Shown: positions 1 through 64,000 of the stretch, one piece after another
Layout of the letters: each line of letters starts with the position of its first letter
Position numbering within the stretch: the stretch's first letter is position 1
Assembly (NCBI GenBank): GCA_949752745.1
Contig: OX457025.1
Location: 48,659,601 to 48,723,600 of the forward strand
Direction of reading: 5' to 3'
Length of the DNA stretch: 64,000 nt
DNA from: Protula sp. h YS-2021
Lineage: Eukaryota; Annelida; Polychaeta; Sabellida; Serpulidae
Program-made: the position numbers and the translations under genes
The notes under the pieces: generated by a model
The model's database searches: none
What the model saw: the letters and a program-made list of their open reading frames with translations, nothing else
Told to the model about the DNA's origin: nothing

Positions 1-26168
<26,168 letters not shown>

Positions 26169-27459
26169 TTGCAGATTGCGGGCGCCTCAGCACATTTCGG
26201 CCAAGCTTAGCGCGCGACTTATTGCGGTCCCGGCTCGACATGCGAGTGTATGTGCGGGCTTGAATATGTCCTTTCCCCAGTAGCTTTCTAGAGTCACTGC
26301 TTCGGCGCGATCAGGTTGCCGTATAAAGGCACGCGGCTTTGCATTGCACTGACGCAGATTATGAGCTGATGGTCCTGTCATGCGTATGTTGGTGGACAGA
26401 AATGTTTGTTTTTCAGTTCTTTGTGACTTTGACAGTCAGAAGCCGCAAGATTGACGAAGTTAAAAAAAAATGGGAGTGAAATTTGAAAGAGAGAGATAGC
26501 TCATTTGAAGATTTATAATCAGGTTACTTATATAAAAAATATGAAGTGAACTTGTCAAATAACAAATCGTGTTTGTGATGGAAGGGATAACGTCCACTCG
26601 GTGTTCGCGTGTGAGCAGTGTCGGCAAGTGCGATATCATTGCAGCATGTAAAACTAGTAGTGAATTATTATTGCATTTGTTCGCCTGTACATAAATATTT
26701 TTTAGAAACTAAATCTGTAAATTCAAAGAAAATCTTAGCTGTATAGCAAAACTTTGACATGGTTAAGGTTTGGCAGTCATGTACATTGACGTTATGTCGA
26801 AGAGGTCAATAGATTTTGTTAGATGTGTAATTTATTTCTTGCAAATATGCAGGTTTTTGTTACGTTGAGTCTAGAAATTATTACGATATTTTTTTTTGTT
26901 GAGAAGGTGTGTAATTTGACAAATATAGGCACATAAATAACTCTATACAGCTGTTTAAGACTGATATTATTGTTGTTGTGGTGTGTAGAACAATAAATAG
27001 CGCGCCCTGCTGACGTCAGTGGTCACGTGAGCCTGTCACAGGCAGCGCTTGGATTATTACACCGACAAGTCAACACTACAACGCGCAAAGATAATACCAC
27101 GTGGCGCTTAGTCTGATCTGACGTCTCTCCGTTCTCATGTAGCGCTGTCAACACGAGCTTGCACGGCGAGGGCGGACAGTGTGTACAGTCGCGTATATAA
27201 TTTTACGCTTCTCCAGCGCTTTCAGTCGCTCACTTACGTTGTTATGGCGTGGTAGATTACATGCAGTCAGTGTGACTAGTGTACGTTTTTCAGTGCTGGA
27301 GGAGCGTGGAATGCGGCTGTGGGCATCTGCTCTTATGTGCTATAAACACACTGTCGTTCCGTGATACGCGTAGCGGCGACCAGAACTAAAACTCGCGCTT
27401 CACACGGCTCCACTGTACGTTGTGGCACTGAGTAAAACGGGTGGGGAGAGGGGAGGCGT
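26169..27459. other. 3' flank of CYFIP gene 1
   Basis: AT-rich sequence with no ORF of interest. The first AATAAA after the stop on the + strand is at about 26992-26997 and is the best candidate polyadenylation signal, giving a 3' UTR of about 0.85 kb. The rest shows nothing I can support. Confidence 0.4.
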
Positions 27460-27850
27460 TCTCATCATGGTACTCAGCCAAGCAGTGGTTGCCCATCTGT
27501 ATGTCACGGAACTCAGCCAAGCAGGGGTTGCCCATCTGGGTGTCATGGCACTCAGCCAAGCAGGGGTTGCCCATCTGGGTGTCACGGAACTCAGCCAAGC
27601 AGGGGTTGCCAATCTGGGTGTCATGGCACTCAGCCAAGCAGGGGTTGCCCATCTGGGTGTCATGGCACTCAGCCAAGCAGGGGTTGCCCATCTGGGTGTC
27701 ATGGCACTCAGCCAAGCAGTGGTTGCCCATCTGTATGTCACGGAACTCAGCCAAGCAGGGGTTGCCCATCTGGGTGTCATGGCACTCAGCCAAGCAGGGG
27801 TTGCCCATCTGGGTGTCATGGCACTCAGTCAAGCAGGTGGTGGGGGAGTT
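27460..27850. repeat. 39-bp minisatellite, about 10 copies, between the convergent genes
   Basis: The unit is gtcatggcactcagccaagc followed by aggggttgcccatctgggt. Variants with cggaactc and agtggttgcccatctgtat recur in pairs. The period is a multiple of 3 and the unit is stop-free in several frames on both strands, producing spurious 140-217-codon ORFs. Confidence 0.95.
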
Positions 27851-30800
27851 GTGGCACTCAGCCAATCAGAGGCGCGCATCTGTTTGTCATCTGAATCATA
27901 TATTAAATCTTAGAACTGAATTGTACGTTGGCCGGTTTTGCTTGTGCTCTGATGTTGTAGCTTTGCCCGATTCACTCGCCGCAGTCTCGCAGTGCACCGG
28001 ATTTGCACTAGCGCACGAGCAAACATTCTGTCGGTCAGCCCAAATCATCCAGGTGTTTCCTGTCGCTCGCTTTATGGCTCAGCCTCGCAGTTAGAGCAGC
28101 CTGGGCTGTAGAGGCCCTGTTCATCTTATTTGTGTGACTTCACTGCCACTTTGCTTTTATAAATATTACTGCATTTGTTTGTTAGTGATTTGTGTTGTGG
28201 TGTGTTTCCGGTTACAAGTGATCACGTCGTTTATTTCTAGTTTGTGTGTTAACGTATGAAATGCTTTTATAGACTTGGTATTTCTGCCTGTGTTATCCAG
28301 ACGATGGCGAAAATTAAAAAAGGAAATGAAAACAGCCGCGAGAAAAACCTCAGAAACTCCCTTTAGAAAGGGGGTTGCTGCCGACATTTCTGGGAAAATC
28401 CGAAAATGGTTGAGTAATGGTTTATGATTCTGGCGCGTAGTAGAGAGTGATTCTATGAGAGGGTTGGAGAAAGCAACAGTTAAGGCGAGGAAAAACAACC
28501 TTGTTTCCCATTACTAAAATCACAAATAAGGAAGTGACCGGTGGGGTTGGGTCTGAAAAATTTCTACTTAAAAAAGAGAAATCGACCGGCAGGCCCAGGG
28601 ATGTAAAATTTTCAAGTAAAAAGGGTTTACTTAGAATACAGAAAAATACTGAAAATGGCTTTTCATGGGAAAATTTTTGCGCTCGCTTCTTTGACGACGT
28701 ATACACACATACACACACAAAAAAAAAACAAACAAAACAGCAGCAACTTATAAGTTAATAGAACAATTCTTGACGTTTTACACCACTGAATCATATTTGC
28801 GGGTGGGTTCGGTGGGGGGGGGGGGGGGGGGAGGAAACAAGAATTTTTGCCAGTGCCTGTTAAAAAAATGTTTGGCCAAGGCCAAGTTTGATTTTTCGAG
28901 AAAAAAGGTCGCCCGTTGACCAGGTCGATTTTGTTTTCTTTGAAATTTGGAATCGAAGCGACAATTTTTCTTCCTAACCTAAACCTGGTCGTTATCGAAT
29001 GACCAGTAGCGTTATGTGGGCCTCGTCACGTATCGACTGATCAGTAACACCATGTCGGCCTCGTCACGTATCGACTGATCAGTAACGTCACGTCGGCCTC
29101 GTCACGTATCGACTGATCAGTAACGCCATGTCGGTGTCGTCATGCATCGACTGATCAGTAAAAATGATTTTTAAAAAGTAAAAAAAAAATATTTTAAAGC
29201 ATTTTAAAATTTGAATGAGAAACAAGAATACATTTTCCCTGGTGTTGCTGTGATAATAAGTGACAGGCTTTTCGGTCTTTGGTTTGTTTGGGGGAAATAC
29301 ATGCAGTAAACTCTCGACAAGTCAAAGGGGTCGGGGCCAAGTAAAGTATTTTGAGTTAACCATGCGTTTCCGTGTTATTTTGGTGGAAATACGAGGATTT
29401 TCTTGCAAAAAAAAAATTGCGGGTCCAAAAAATTACTTTGAGTTAAAAAATTTGACTTAAGCGGTGAATTTAAAAGACTTACATAAGTAAAATATATCGG
29501 GACTTACAAATTAATTTGAGTAACGCGAAAATTTAAGTAAACCGATTTTGACTTAAATGGAGGCTACAGTAATTGGCTTTGCATGTGGTTTGCGAAATGT
29601 TTTAAACAGAAAATTCGTGTGTATGTTGCTGCAGCACAGCAGTACAGTACAGATCGTGTAAATATGGCAATTTTACCTTGACAGGCTTAATAACATAACT
29701 CCTCAGATTGTTATGGAAACTTTCTAAAGCTTCAACGAAAAATAATGTTTTTTTTACAAAAGCAATGTAAATACATTTGAATGAACAGTAAAGTGACAAT
29801 AAAGAATGCATGTCGTGTATCATTATGGAGCTTTTATTTCTCTACAGTAAAAAGTGTCACAACTAGCTGCTACAAGTTCCAGCCGACCGCTGAAGAAACA
29901 AGCTGCACATTCTCATCATCTTTGTCCCAGCCAAGAAAGTAAATTATATATTGGCACAAGAGTGAAATTCACTCACTTGACACAACTAAGGCAGGCCTAT
30001 GAATATATGTACTATCTAAAGAAAATAGTGTAAATTTACTGCTACAAATATATATGTATATATATAACAGACGTGAACTTAAAGGCAACCTGTGATCCCC
30101 TCCCCCTCCCCCCAACCACCCATTTCGTGGCAACCATTTCAGCGAGTCATCGGAGGGTGCGGGCTCCAACCAGATCCTAGAATCCAAGACAATTCTTGAT
30201 CAAATTAAATCAAGCTCAAAATTATTATATACATCTCCCCACTAGGATACGCAACTATATACTCAATATCAGAGGAAACTGGTTGTCAGTTTAAGGTTAA
30301 CAGCCGGCTCTTGACGGACAACACCGAGCCCTATAGTCGGCTTGCGGGGCCTAAAAATTTGTCTTTATCTGAGTCTTGGTTCTTTCCGGTTTATGTGACC
30401 AAAATTTTTATGCAATTAATTTGTTTCTTTTGAGTGATACGTCAGACCCGATATTATTGAAACATGGTGAATTCCCATCGCCAGTGTAACGAATCCACGT
30501 TAATTGTCACTCTCATACAACAATTGCGTCTTATTGAATCGAGTCGCCCCGGCCGCGTGATATCTTATTCAATGATGGGAGGTGCTGTGGAGCAAAGTAA
30601 AATATTCAGCGTGGATTCTTTGCTCAGAAAACACGCTAATTTTCCCATAGACCCCTGTTTTAAGTCATTTAAAAAATTTAAAACAGTGTATTCTGTTGTC
30701 ACAAAACCCTCGTTGCGCAAGTCGTGATTTTCTGACAAACCTTCAGCCCTTGCCAAAAGAGGGGGGGGGGGGGGGGGGGGTGGGGGGGGGTTCCGGAATT

Positions 30801-31379
30801 CAGCTGAAAATATTGTACTTCTCGATACTGCTCGCGTACCGCAAACGTGACAATGTGTCTTTGTCTAAACCTGGCCTCGCTACTACACTGAACCTCGGCT
30901 TGTGTAACATTCGATATGCCCATACATATACAAGCAAACTATGGTATGTCCACTGCCGGATAAGTGCTAACAGATGGAATCAGTTAATCGGATCGCTGTT
31001 ACCCGCACTGACCGATAACTCAACTGCTTTAGTCATCCCCATAAAGTATCAGGAACAGAAATTCGCAAACATCGTTCAACAATTTTTTACTCTAGAAGAA
31101 GAAGAAAGTAAAAATGCTGCATTTCGCTAACATTTGATTTATCGATAGTCTGTTCAGGAATAGCCTAACAACAAATACATGCTTTGCGTTGTTATTTGTT
31201 TCAGATTTGCCTTTTTTTAAATAATATAGTGTGTAGTCTTCATTTACAGTATCTTCACTACCCGCTAACAATGTTGTCGCCATCTTGATTGTAAGTGATT
31301 AATCAACTACAGTAAACACTTGTTTTTCACACACTGCATGCAGAGTACAGCCGTGCACATGGCGGGGATCGGGGGAGGG
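27851..31379. other. Intergenic spacer between the two CYFIP genes
   Basis: No gene recognised. It contains homopolymer G runs at 28812-28832 and 30763-30790, a 38-bp tandem repeat at 28990-29160, and an AT-rich segment at 29270-29560 with repeated ttgagttaa/ttgacttaa motifs resembling transposon ends. A tttatt at 29828-29833 (AATAAA on the - strand) could serve gene 2, but it lies 1.7 kb past its stop. Confidence 0.5.
28990..29160. repeat. 38-bp tandem repeat, about 4 copies
   Basis: The unit is cgactgatcagtaacgccat followed by gtcggcctcgtcacgtat, slightly diverged at both ends. Confidence 0.9.
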
Positions 31380-31492
31380 GCGCCAGTGCCGTGGTGGAGG
31401 GGCACCAGTACCGTGGTGGAGCGGCACCAGTGCCGTGGTGGAGGGGCACCAGTACCGTGGTGGAGCGGCGCCAGTGCCATGGTGGAGGGGTG
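31380..31492. repeat. 22-bp minisatellite, about 5 copies, just past the gene 2 stop codon
   Basis: The unit is gtggtggaggggcaccagta plus cc, alternating with gtggtggagcggcaccagtg plus cc. It begins about 25 bp beyond the gene 2 stop on its 3' side and so probably lies in the 3' UTR. Confidence 0.9.
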
Positions 31493-31517
31493 GGTGCACG
31501 GGTTTTGTACGTTGCGC

Positions 31518-58425
<26,908 letters not shown>

Positions 58426-58578
58426 CTGAAAGCAATCACAAAATAATGTCACCTTTTCATTATGTTTAAATAGAAATGTACACAAAATGCACAATTTTGC
58501 CATCTCTTTGTCAAATAAGCGAGGTTTTATTACAAAATATTAATCTTCCTTTCTAAAATAAATAACTGATTTCACGGG

Positions 58579-59469
58579 AACCCCGGAAATCGGACCATCT
58601 ACGGGACTGGCAAAAAGTGGCCCGATTTTCGGGGTTTGAGCAAATTTTATGTGTAAGAGTGCATTTCTGTTATGTTAATAGTGTACCCATATGAAATGAT
58701 ATAATAATGCCTCTTTCTGTTCTAAAATCATTAACTTTATTCTTAATTAATCAATTTTTACAACAACTTTACAGCCAACTCCACATAATCTGGAGACTAA
58801 AAAAGTCTGACACAGAATAAATCAATGTTCATGCATATTTCCGACTAAATGACAAAATTGGAAGACTAACGGAATAGTCTACTGACATAAAGCTTTGTTT
58901 AACATTTTTCTCAACAAATTGGTCCATTTTGGTCTGTTTGGAGGTACATTTTGGTCTGCTTGGAGGTACATTTTGATTGAGTTTTTAGGATTAACTAATT
59001 TAAAAAACTTCGGTCTATTATTTTCAAAATCTCCGTTTTGTTTAAAATGGGTTAAACCTTTATGATCAGCACCGAACTTGAGACATCAAACACAAGAGAA
59101 ACCCGTTTTATAATTACATTGGCGGAGTTTCTTTTAATCAAACAATTCCTTTGTGTACTCAAGAAGGCATAATCCCCACCCCAATCAAAGCAGTCAATGA
59201 ACCTATGATCATTAAACATTATAATCCCCAACACCGATAACCCCAATTACGTTTGTTTACTAAGTACATGTCATGTGCGTAGGATGGTCCGATTCCCGGG
59301 GTCTGTCTTCGTTTGGGACTCACAAAAGTGGTCCTATGGTGCGATTTGCGGGTGGTCCGATTAGTGGGGTTTCTTAATAAAAGAAACCAATACATATCAT
59401 TCGGTTCTAGCGGAAAGTGGTCCGATTTCTGGGGTGGTCCTATTTGCAGGGTGGTCCGATCCCAGGGTT
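58579..59469. mobile_element. Small DNA transposon with GGTCCGAT-rich inverted ends
   Basis: The left end aaccccggaaatcggaccat and the complement of the right end aaccctgggatcggaccacc are inverted repeats. Each side carries further inner copies of tggtccgatttNtggggt. About 890 bp, no coding content, no clear target duplication. Confidence 0.6.
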
Positions 59470-59678
59470 CTGGTGTTTTTTAAATTTTAAATATTGCCCT
59501 GTGACATATATAATCCGATACTCCGTAATCTACATAAAGGCTCTTAGACATTTGGTATCTTCTACAGAAGGTTCGGGTATGGAATACAATTTTTACATTT
59601 CGCATTCATGTGATGTTTATAAATATCGACTAAGAAGAAGTTCTGTGGACACTGCAAAGCCTCACAACCAAAAGAACT

Positions 59679-60560
59679 AGAGCGGCCAATGCACACAAAA
59701 CATAGGAGTACAGGCTTATGTTATACACTTTCAGTCGAAACCTACTTAGTTTCTTGTTTTTGTAAACAAAAACTCCCCGACTAAACACATGATCCCCCCT
59801 CCCCCCCCCAAAAAAAAAATTCCTTTTTTTTTTAATTACTGAAAAAAATATTCATTTCTGCAAACATAACCTTAATTTATTGTAAAAAAACTCACAATAA
59901 ATCAAACAGATGATGGTCACTGAAACATATGAATGGATGCCTTTGTTCATCTGAGCCTGGAAAGCGGTCGCTAAAACGGGTTTTACTGTAGGCACTACTT
60001 ATCCAGATCTGAAGTTGGTCACTATAGTAGTTTTGTTGTACGTTACATTTTTATCCGGGTCTGGAAGTTGGTCAAGACAGGCAGGTTTTACCGTACGTCT
60101 TTTTACCCGAATCTGGAAGGGGTCACGACAAACAGGTCTTACTTTTTATCTAGGTCTTGAAGGTGGTCGGGATTTTTTTTGCTAACCATCACCCTCCACA
60201 CGTCCTCCCCCCGACTATAGGTCCGTACTGTAGGTCCGACTATAAACGCAACTCTAACCCTTTTACCCGAGGCAACGGTAACGGTCTGTACTCTAAGTGT
60301 AGTTATAGCCATGATAGACTACTTTGTCATTCCCGCACATTCCCATCAGCCAAATAGCACTAGAAAAGCATTCTTCATAACTGCGCATCAGAAGACGCAC
60401 CTCGGTGGGAAAAGGGGGAAGGCATTTCGGTGCCAAAATGGTGAGCTGCTTCTCATAACACAAGATATCAGCGCTTTAATAGCGAAAAATGCTTCTGCAA
60501 ACAATGCCAATCGATACAAAATAGCTCCTATATATAGAACACCTTGGCAACCGAATCAAG
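59679..60560. mobile_element. Dispersed element copy 2 (gttttactgtacg subrepeats)
   Basis: Begins tagagcggccaatgcacaca and is colinear with 53096-54180, with the same subrepeats (59950-60170) and the same 3' part (cattcccatcagccaaatag against cattcccatgggccaaaaag). Confidence 0.7.
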
Positions 60561-60949
60561 TATGTGGTGAAAAAAAATCAATAGCTAAACCTGCTTAGAC
60601 CTACAGCATTCCCTGACCTCGTAGATGACGACTCCATCATGCACCACAACTGACACTGACCCCTGACTGAGTGGCATGTTACGTAACAGCCATAGATGAG
60701 AAACGCACAAAAAGCTTAATTTCAGGCACTGAGAAATAGCAATGGACCGACAGTAATGCTGTTACTTTTTTAAGCTTTCTAAAGAATGCAGGAACACTCG
60801 AGAATCTTCTGCAAAACGCTGAAATCCTCAGCGTAGTTAACACCTATACTTCGATAACAAAGGAGCCAAATAATGGGGAGGCGAGGGGGCGCAGAGTGTT
60901 GACGTTATGCACCTTTCTTTATTTTCTACACGAGTTTAATAATGTTTAA

Positions 60950-62215
60950 CCAAAACCGTGCGACTTAACCGAGGAATTACTACACCAAATTTAAAGTCGA
61001 TCCGACTTTCCGACGTCGAGAAATTTTAATTAACAACAGATAATTTTTTACCCGCCAAAAGTTGAAACAGTCGTCTGACTGAACCAAAGAATATCCATAC
61101 AAAATTTTAAGTCGAAATGACTTTCCGTTATAGAGATATTATGCACACAAGATCTGGTTCTAAATATACACATATTTTACGCGATGACGTCACACGTCGC
61201 ATTCGTTCGTTCTACTCGCGAATTTAAAGTTTCTTTCGGACCTACCAAGCAAAAATTTAAAGTTTCTTTCGGACCTACCAAGCAATAATCCCACCAAGTT
61301 TTAGCTTTCTCCGATGTTCAGCAGCTGAGAAATTTCGTACACGAGATTTTTACGTGATGACGTCATACACCTGCCCTTATCACGTGACATATGTAAAAAG
61401 TTGACAGAACCGTCGGACTGACCCAAGGAATATCCATATAAAATTTGAAGTCGATAGGATTTTCCGTTATCGAGATATTTTGCACACAAGACCTTGTTTA
61501 TAATATATACATATTTTACGTGATGACGTCATACGCCGCATTCGTCCGTTCTACTCGCAAAAAAATTCTACAGAATCTTTCGGACCTACCAAACAACAAT
61601 CCCACAAAGTTTCAACTTTCTCCGATGTTCAGCAGCTGAGAAATTTCGCACACAAGATTTTTTTTTACATAATGACGTCATACACCTGCTCTAATCACGT
61701 GACATGCGTGAAAAATTGAGTGAACCGTCCGACTGATTCAAGGAATGTTCATGTAAAATTTGAAGTCGATAGGCCTTTCCGTTATCGAGATATTTTGCAC
61801 ACAAGATCTTGTTCAAAATATATACATAGTTCACGTGATGACGTCATACGCCGCATTCGTTCGTTCTACTCGCAAAAAAATCTATAGAATTTTTCGAACT
61901 TACGAAGCAACAATCCCGCCAAGTGTCAACGTTCTCCGATGTTCAGCGGCAGAGAAATTTAGCACACAAGATTTTTACGTAATGGCGTCATACGCCTGCC
62001 CTAATTACGGGACATACGTCAAAAGTTGACAGAACCGTCCAACCTAACCAAGAAACAAATCGATAAAGTTTGAAGTCGATCCGACGTTTCATTCTCGAGA
62101 TATCTTGCACACAACACTTTGTTCACAAGACTGACACACACACACACACACGTACACACATACACACAGAACGTACAAACACTATATGTCTCCCCTTGGT
62201 TGGGAAGACATAATT
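60950..62215 (-). mobile_element. Tandem-core (~315 bp x 3.5) element with microsatellite and terminal hairpin
   Basis: Core units begin near 61110, 61448, 61763 and 62074 (aagtcgataggNctttccgt, then gttatcgagatattttgcac, cgtgatgacgtcatacgccg and ccgatgttcagcagctgaga). The array is followed by an (AC)n tract (62139-62170) and an imperfect hairpin tatgtctcccc...gaagacata (62186-62213). This order (core repeats, microsatellite, hairpin) resembles the pearl/HINE class of Helentron-related non-autonomous elements known from molluscs; the assignment is inference. Confidence 0.6.
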
Positions 62216-64000
62216 ATAGGGTGAACGGAGAAACCTACCAATTTTAACAAAATATGTATTTGGTAAAAGACCTGAGCAACATTTTCATGAAATTTAAAAG
62301 CAATCGGGCCAGCTCTGTGGTACAAGCAGCAATGATGAAGTGTTAAGTAGTAGCATTTGTGATTTTTCCTCAAATTTTGGCGTTTTTTGACAAAAAACTT
62401 CACAAATTTTTAACAAAATTTCCAAAAATAAAATACAAGCCTGAGGGAGGCATTTCAATGAAACATTTCTGTAAGGTTTCAAATCGATCGTATCAGATTT
62501 ATAGAAATAGTAGCATTTTGTTATGCCAGTAGCATTTTGTTATACCAATATTTTAAAGAATTTTGTAGTTAGCCAAAAATATTGAAAGCTCTACAGGGAA
62601 CTGGTTAGGAAAAAATCTCCTGCCAAATTAAAAAAACAACCGGGTTAGAAATGTAAGAAGTGTTACATTTACAAAGATATTTACACAGTCGGCTGAGCTG
62701 AAATAGACATATAAATATATTCTAAACATTTTTAAATAACTGAATGATATCTTAAACTAATGGTGAATTATACTATAGTTATGTTTAAATACATTAGAAA
62801 TGCCAGCACATTAATGAGATATCTATAAAATATAACCAGTCTAGCTAGTTGTATTTCCCTAATTTCGCCCCCGCATATCTCTATTGCCAAGTCAACAAAC
62901 AGCGTGATACAAAACACTGTTATTGTGAAGTGGAAGACCAGTTTCACACGTGTGAACGTTCTTCATGAGTGTTGAAGCTTGAAGAATTTCGTAAATATCT
63001 AGTAGGACAATTAGGGGTAGGATGCCACTTTAAGGGAATGGGATTTATCGATGGGTGTTGCCCCGAGATAATCCCAAGCCCGAGATAAAGCAGTTCGGCA
63101 CCATACCTTTACCACACTGCCAGTCAACTCGAAGTGGACCGCTTTTAGATTATACACAAAGAAGTTATTTGATTTTTCCACTGGTCAACCTTATATTAGA
63201 GAAGGGCTATAAGTCGTGGACTTTGGGCATATTCTAATGTACTGATATGAGGTCACGAAATGACCTGACAGCAGCACATTGTATAATATGTCCGAAATCT
63301 AAGACGAGTAGTCTATGTAATCTAAATTTGATGTTCACTACATTGCAAATTGTAAGGTGTGAAAATTAATGTGCTACCAGTGTTATGAGTTCATTAAGTT
63401 GGTGGATTCTGACAGGAACATATGTGTTTTAACACAACACTGTTCGATGAGTAAAGTAACTTCAACTTGAAAAATTTCTCAAGATTTAATACAGATAGGC
63501 ATAGTATGTGTTGTGCAATAAACAACTCAAAGAAACATACGGCTACATGCGAAACGCATTCATGCCGCATAAGGAGCAGAATTAGAACAGTCTCTGCCGG
63601 CCATCTTTTAATTTCTTTCTTTAAAAATTATCCGGCCAACGCCCAAACCTTTGCTAAATTTGTTCACCAGGCGATTTTTATTTTCTCCTGTAAAGTATGT
63701 TAAATGATGGGAGCGAGAACGCCGAAAGGATTGAACGAAACCATGATGTGCTCTGAATTGCTACTTTCACCACTAGTTCTGTCAACCGGGTAATTTTTCT
63801 CCGGGGGTGGGGGCGCAAAACAAAACAAATCGCAACGTAATGGAATATGAGATTGAGATGCGTTAAACGCACAACAGATTGTAAAGCAATTTTGCAAACA
63901 ACGTTGGATATACAGAATCTTCAGTTGATTCAACAGCATAATCACCATACCAATGACCGTTATGGTAACAAAGCCCCGTTCCCCGATGAAAGAACAAGCT

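Larger units (their letters stand above)
58426..64000. other. Gene 2 intron or upstream region
   Basis: No further CYFIP exon was recognised, so the next upstream exon is either short and diverged or beyond the window. The region holds three repeats: a TIR element (58579-59469), a dispersed element (59679-60560) and a tandem-core element (60950-62215). From 62216 to 64000 nothing beyond AT-rich sequence is visible. Confidence 0.55.

Noticed and set aside
30763..30790. Long G runs (also 28812-28832, 52024-52060) as possible G-quadruplex elements
   Set aside because: They are simple homopolymers of uncertain length, liable to sequencing error, without surrounding structure that suggests function.
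63620..63703. KFVHQAIFIFSCKV, slightly like a CYFIP segment upstream of the last gene 2 exon
   Set aside because: It is on the + strand, opposite to gene 2, needs a gap, and has no splice sites; probably chance.

Overview
This is a eukaryotic, almost certainly invertebrate animal genome window: spliced genes with GT/AG introns of 0.2-11 kb, AT-rich introns full of minisatellites, and invertebrate-type mobile elements (FLYWCH MULEs, DIRS-like and non-LTR retroelements, pogo-like TIRs, elements with tandem cores and hairpin ends). The repeat style recalls lophotrochozoans (mollusc, annelid or brachiopod), but the species cannot be told from the sequence.

The window is built around two paralogous genes for CYFIP/Sra-1, the Rac1-binding subunit of the WAVE actin-nucleation complex, arranged tail to tail. 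Gene 1 (+ strand) enters from the left edge and contributes its last nine exons (1-26168), coding about 345 C-terminal residues very like other animal CYFIPs. Gene 2 (- strand) enters from the right edge; twelve exons were found (58425 down to 31518), coding about 565 residues of a clearly more divergent copy with a novel acidic tail. One conserved gene 2 exon was not located, and nothing of its N-terminal half was found between 58.4 and 64 kb. The stop codons face each other across a 5.3 kb spacer.

Inside the 11.4 kb third intron of gene 1, on the opposite strand, lies an intronless class A GPCR (10353-12638) with hallmarks of the lipid/MECA receptor group and a long third intracellular loop containing a 10-residue tandem repeat.

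The left half (0-31.5 kb) is unusually rich in minisatellites (units of 46, 76, 22, 21, 30, 23, 55, 48, 39, 38 and 22 bp). One of them is remarkable: the 48-bp array at 24060-25599 is an amplification of the 3' splice site and first bases of a CYFIP exon, giving about 32 tandem acceptor-like sites, the last 17 of which are in frame. The right half holds mobile-element debris in the long introns of gene 2: a fragment of a packaging-type P-loop ATPase, a DIRS-like retrotransposon remnant, a 5'-truncated non-LTR element with an 11-bp target duplication, tRNA-like SINE heads and several families of hairpin-capped, tandem-core elements.

The main biological suggestions are (i) a CYFIP duplication with asymmetric divergence, (ii) a possible mutually exclusive exon in gene 2 that would replace the Rac1 D-site tyrosine, and (iii) an array of tandem decoy splice acceptors in gene 1. 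All rest on reading by eye; no alignment or RNA evidence was available.
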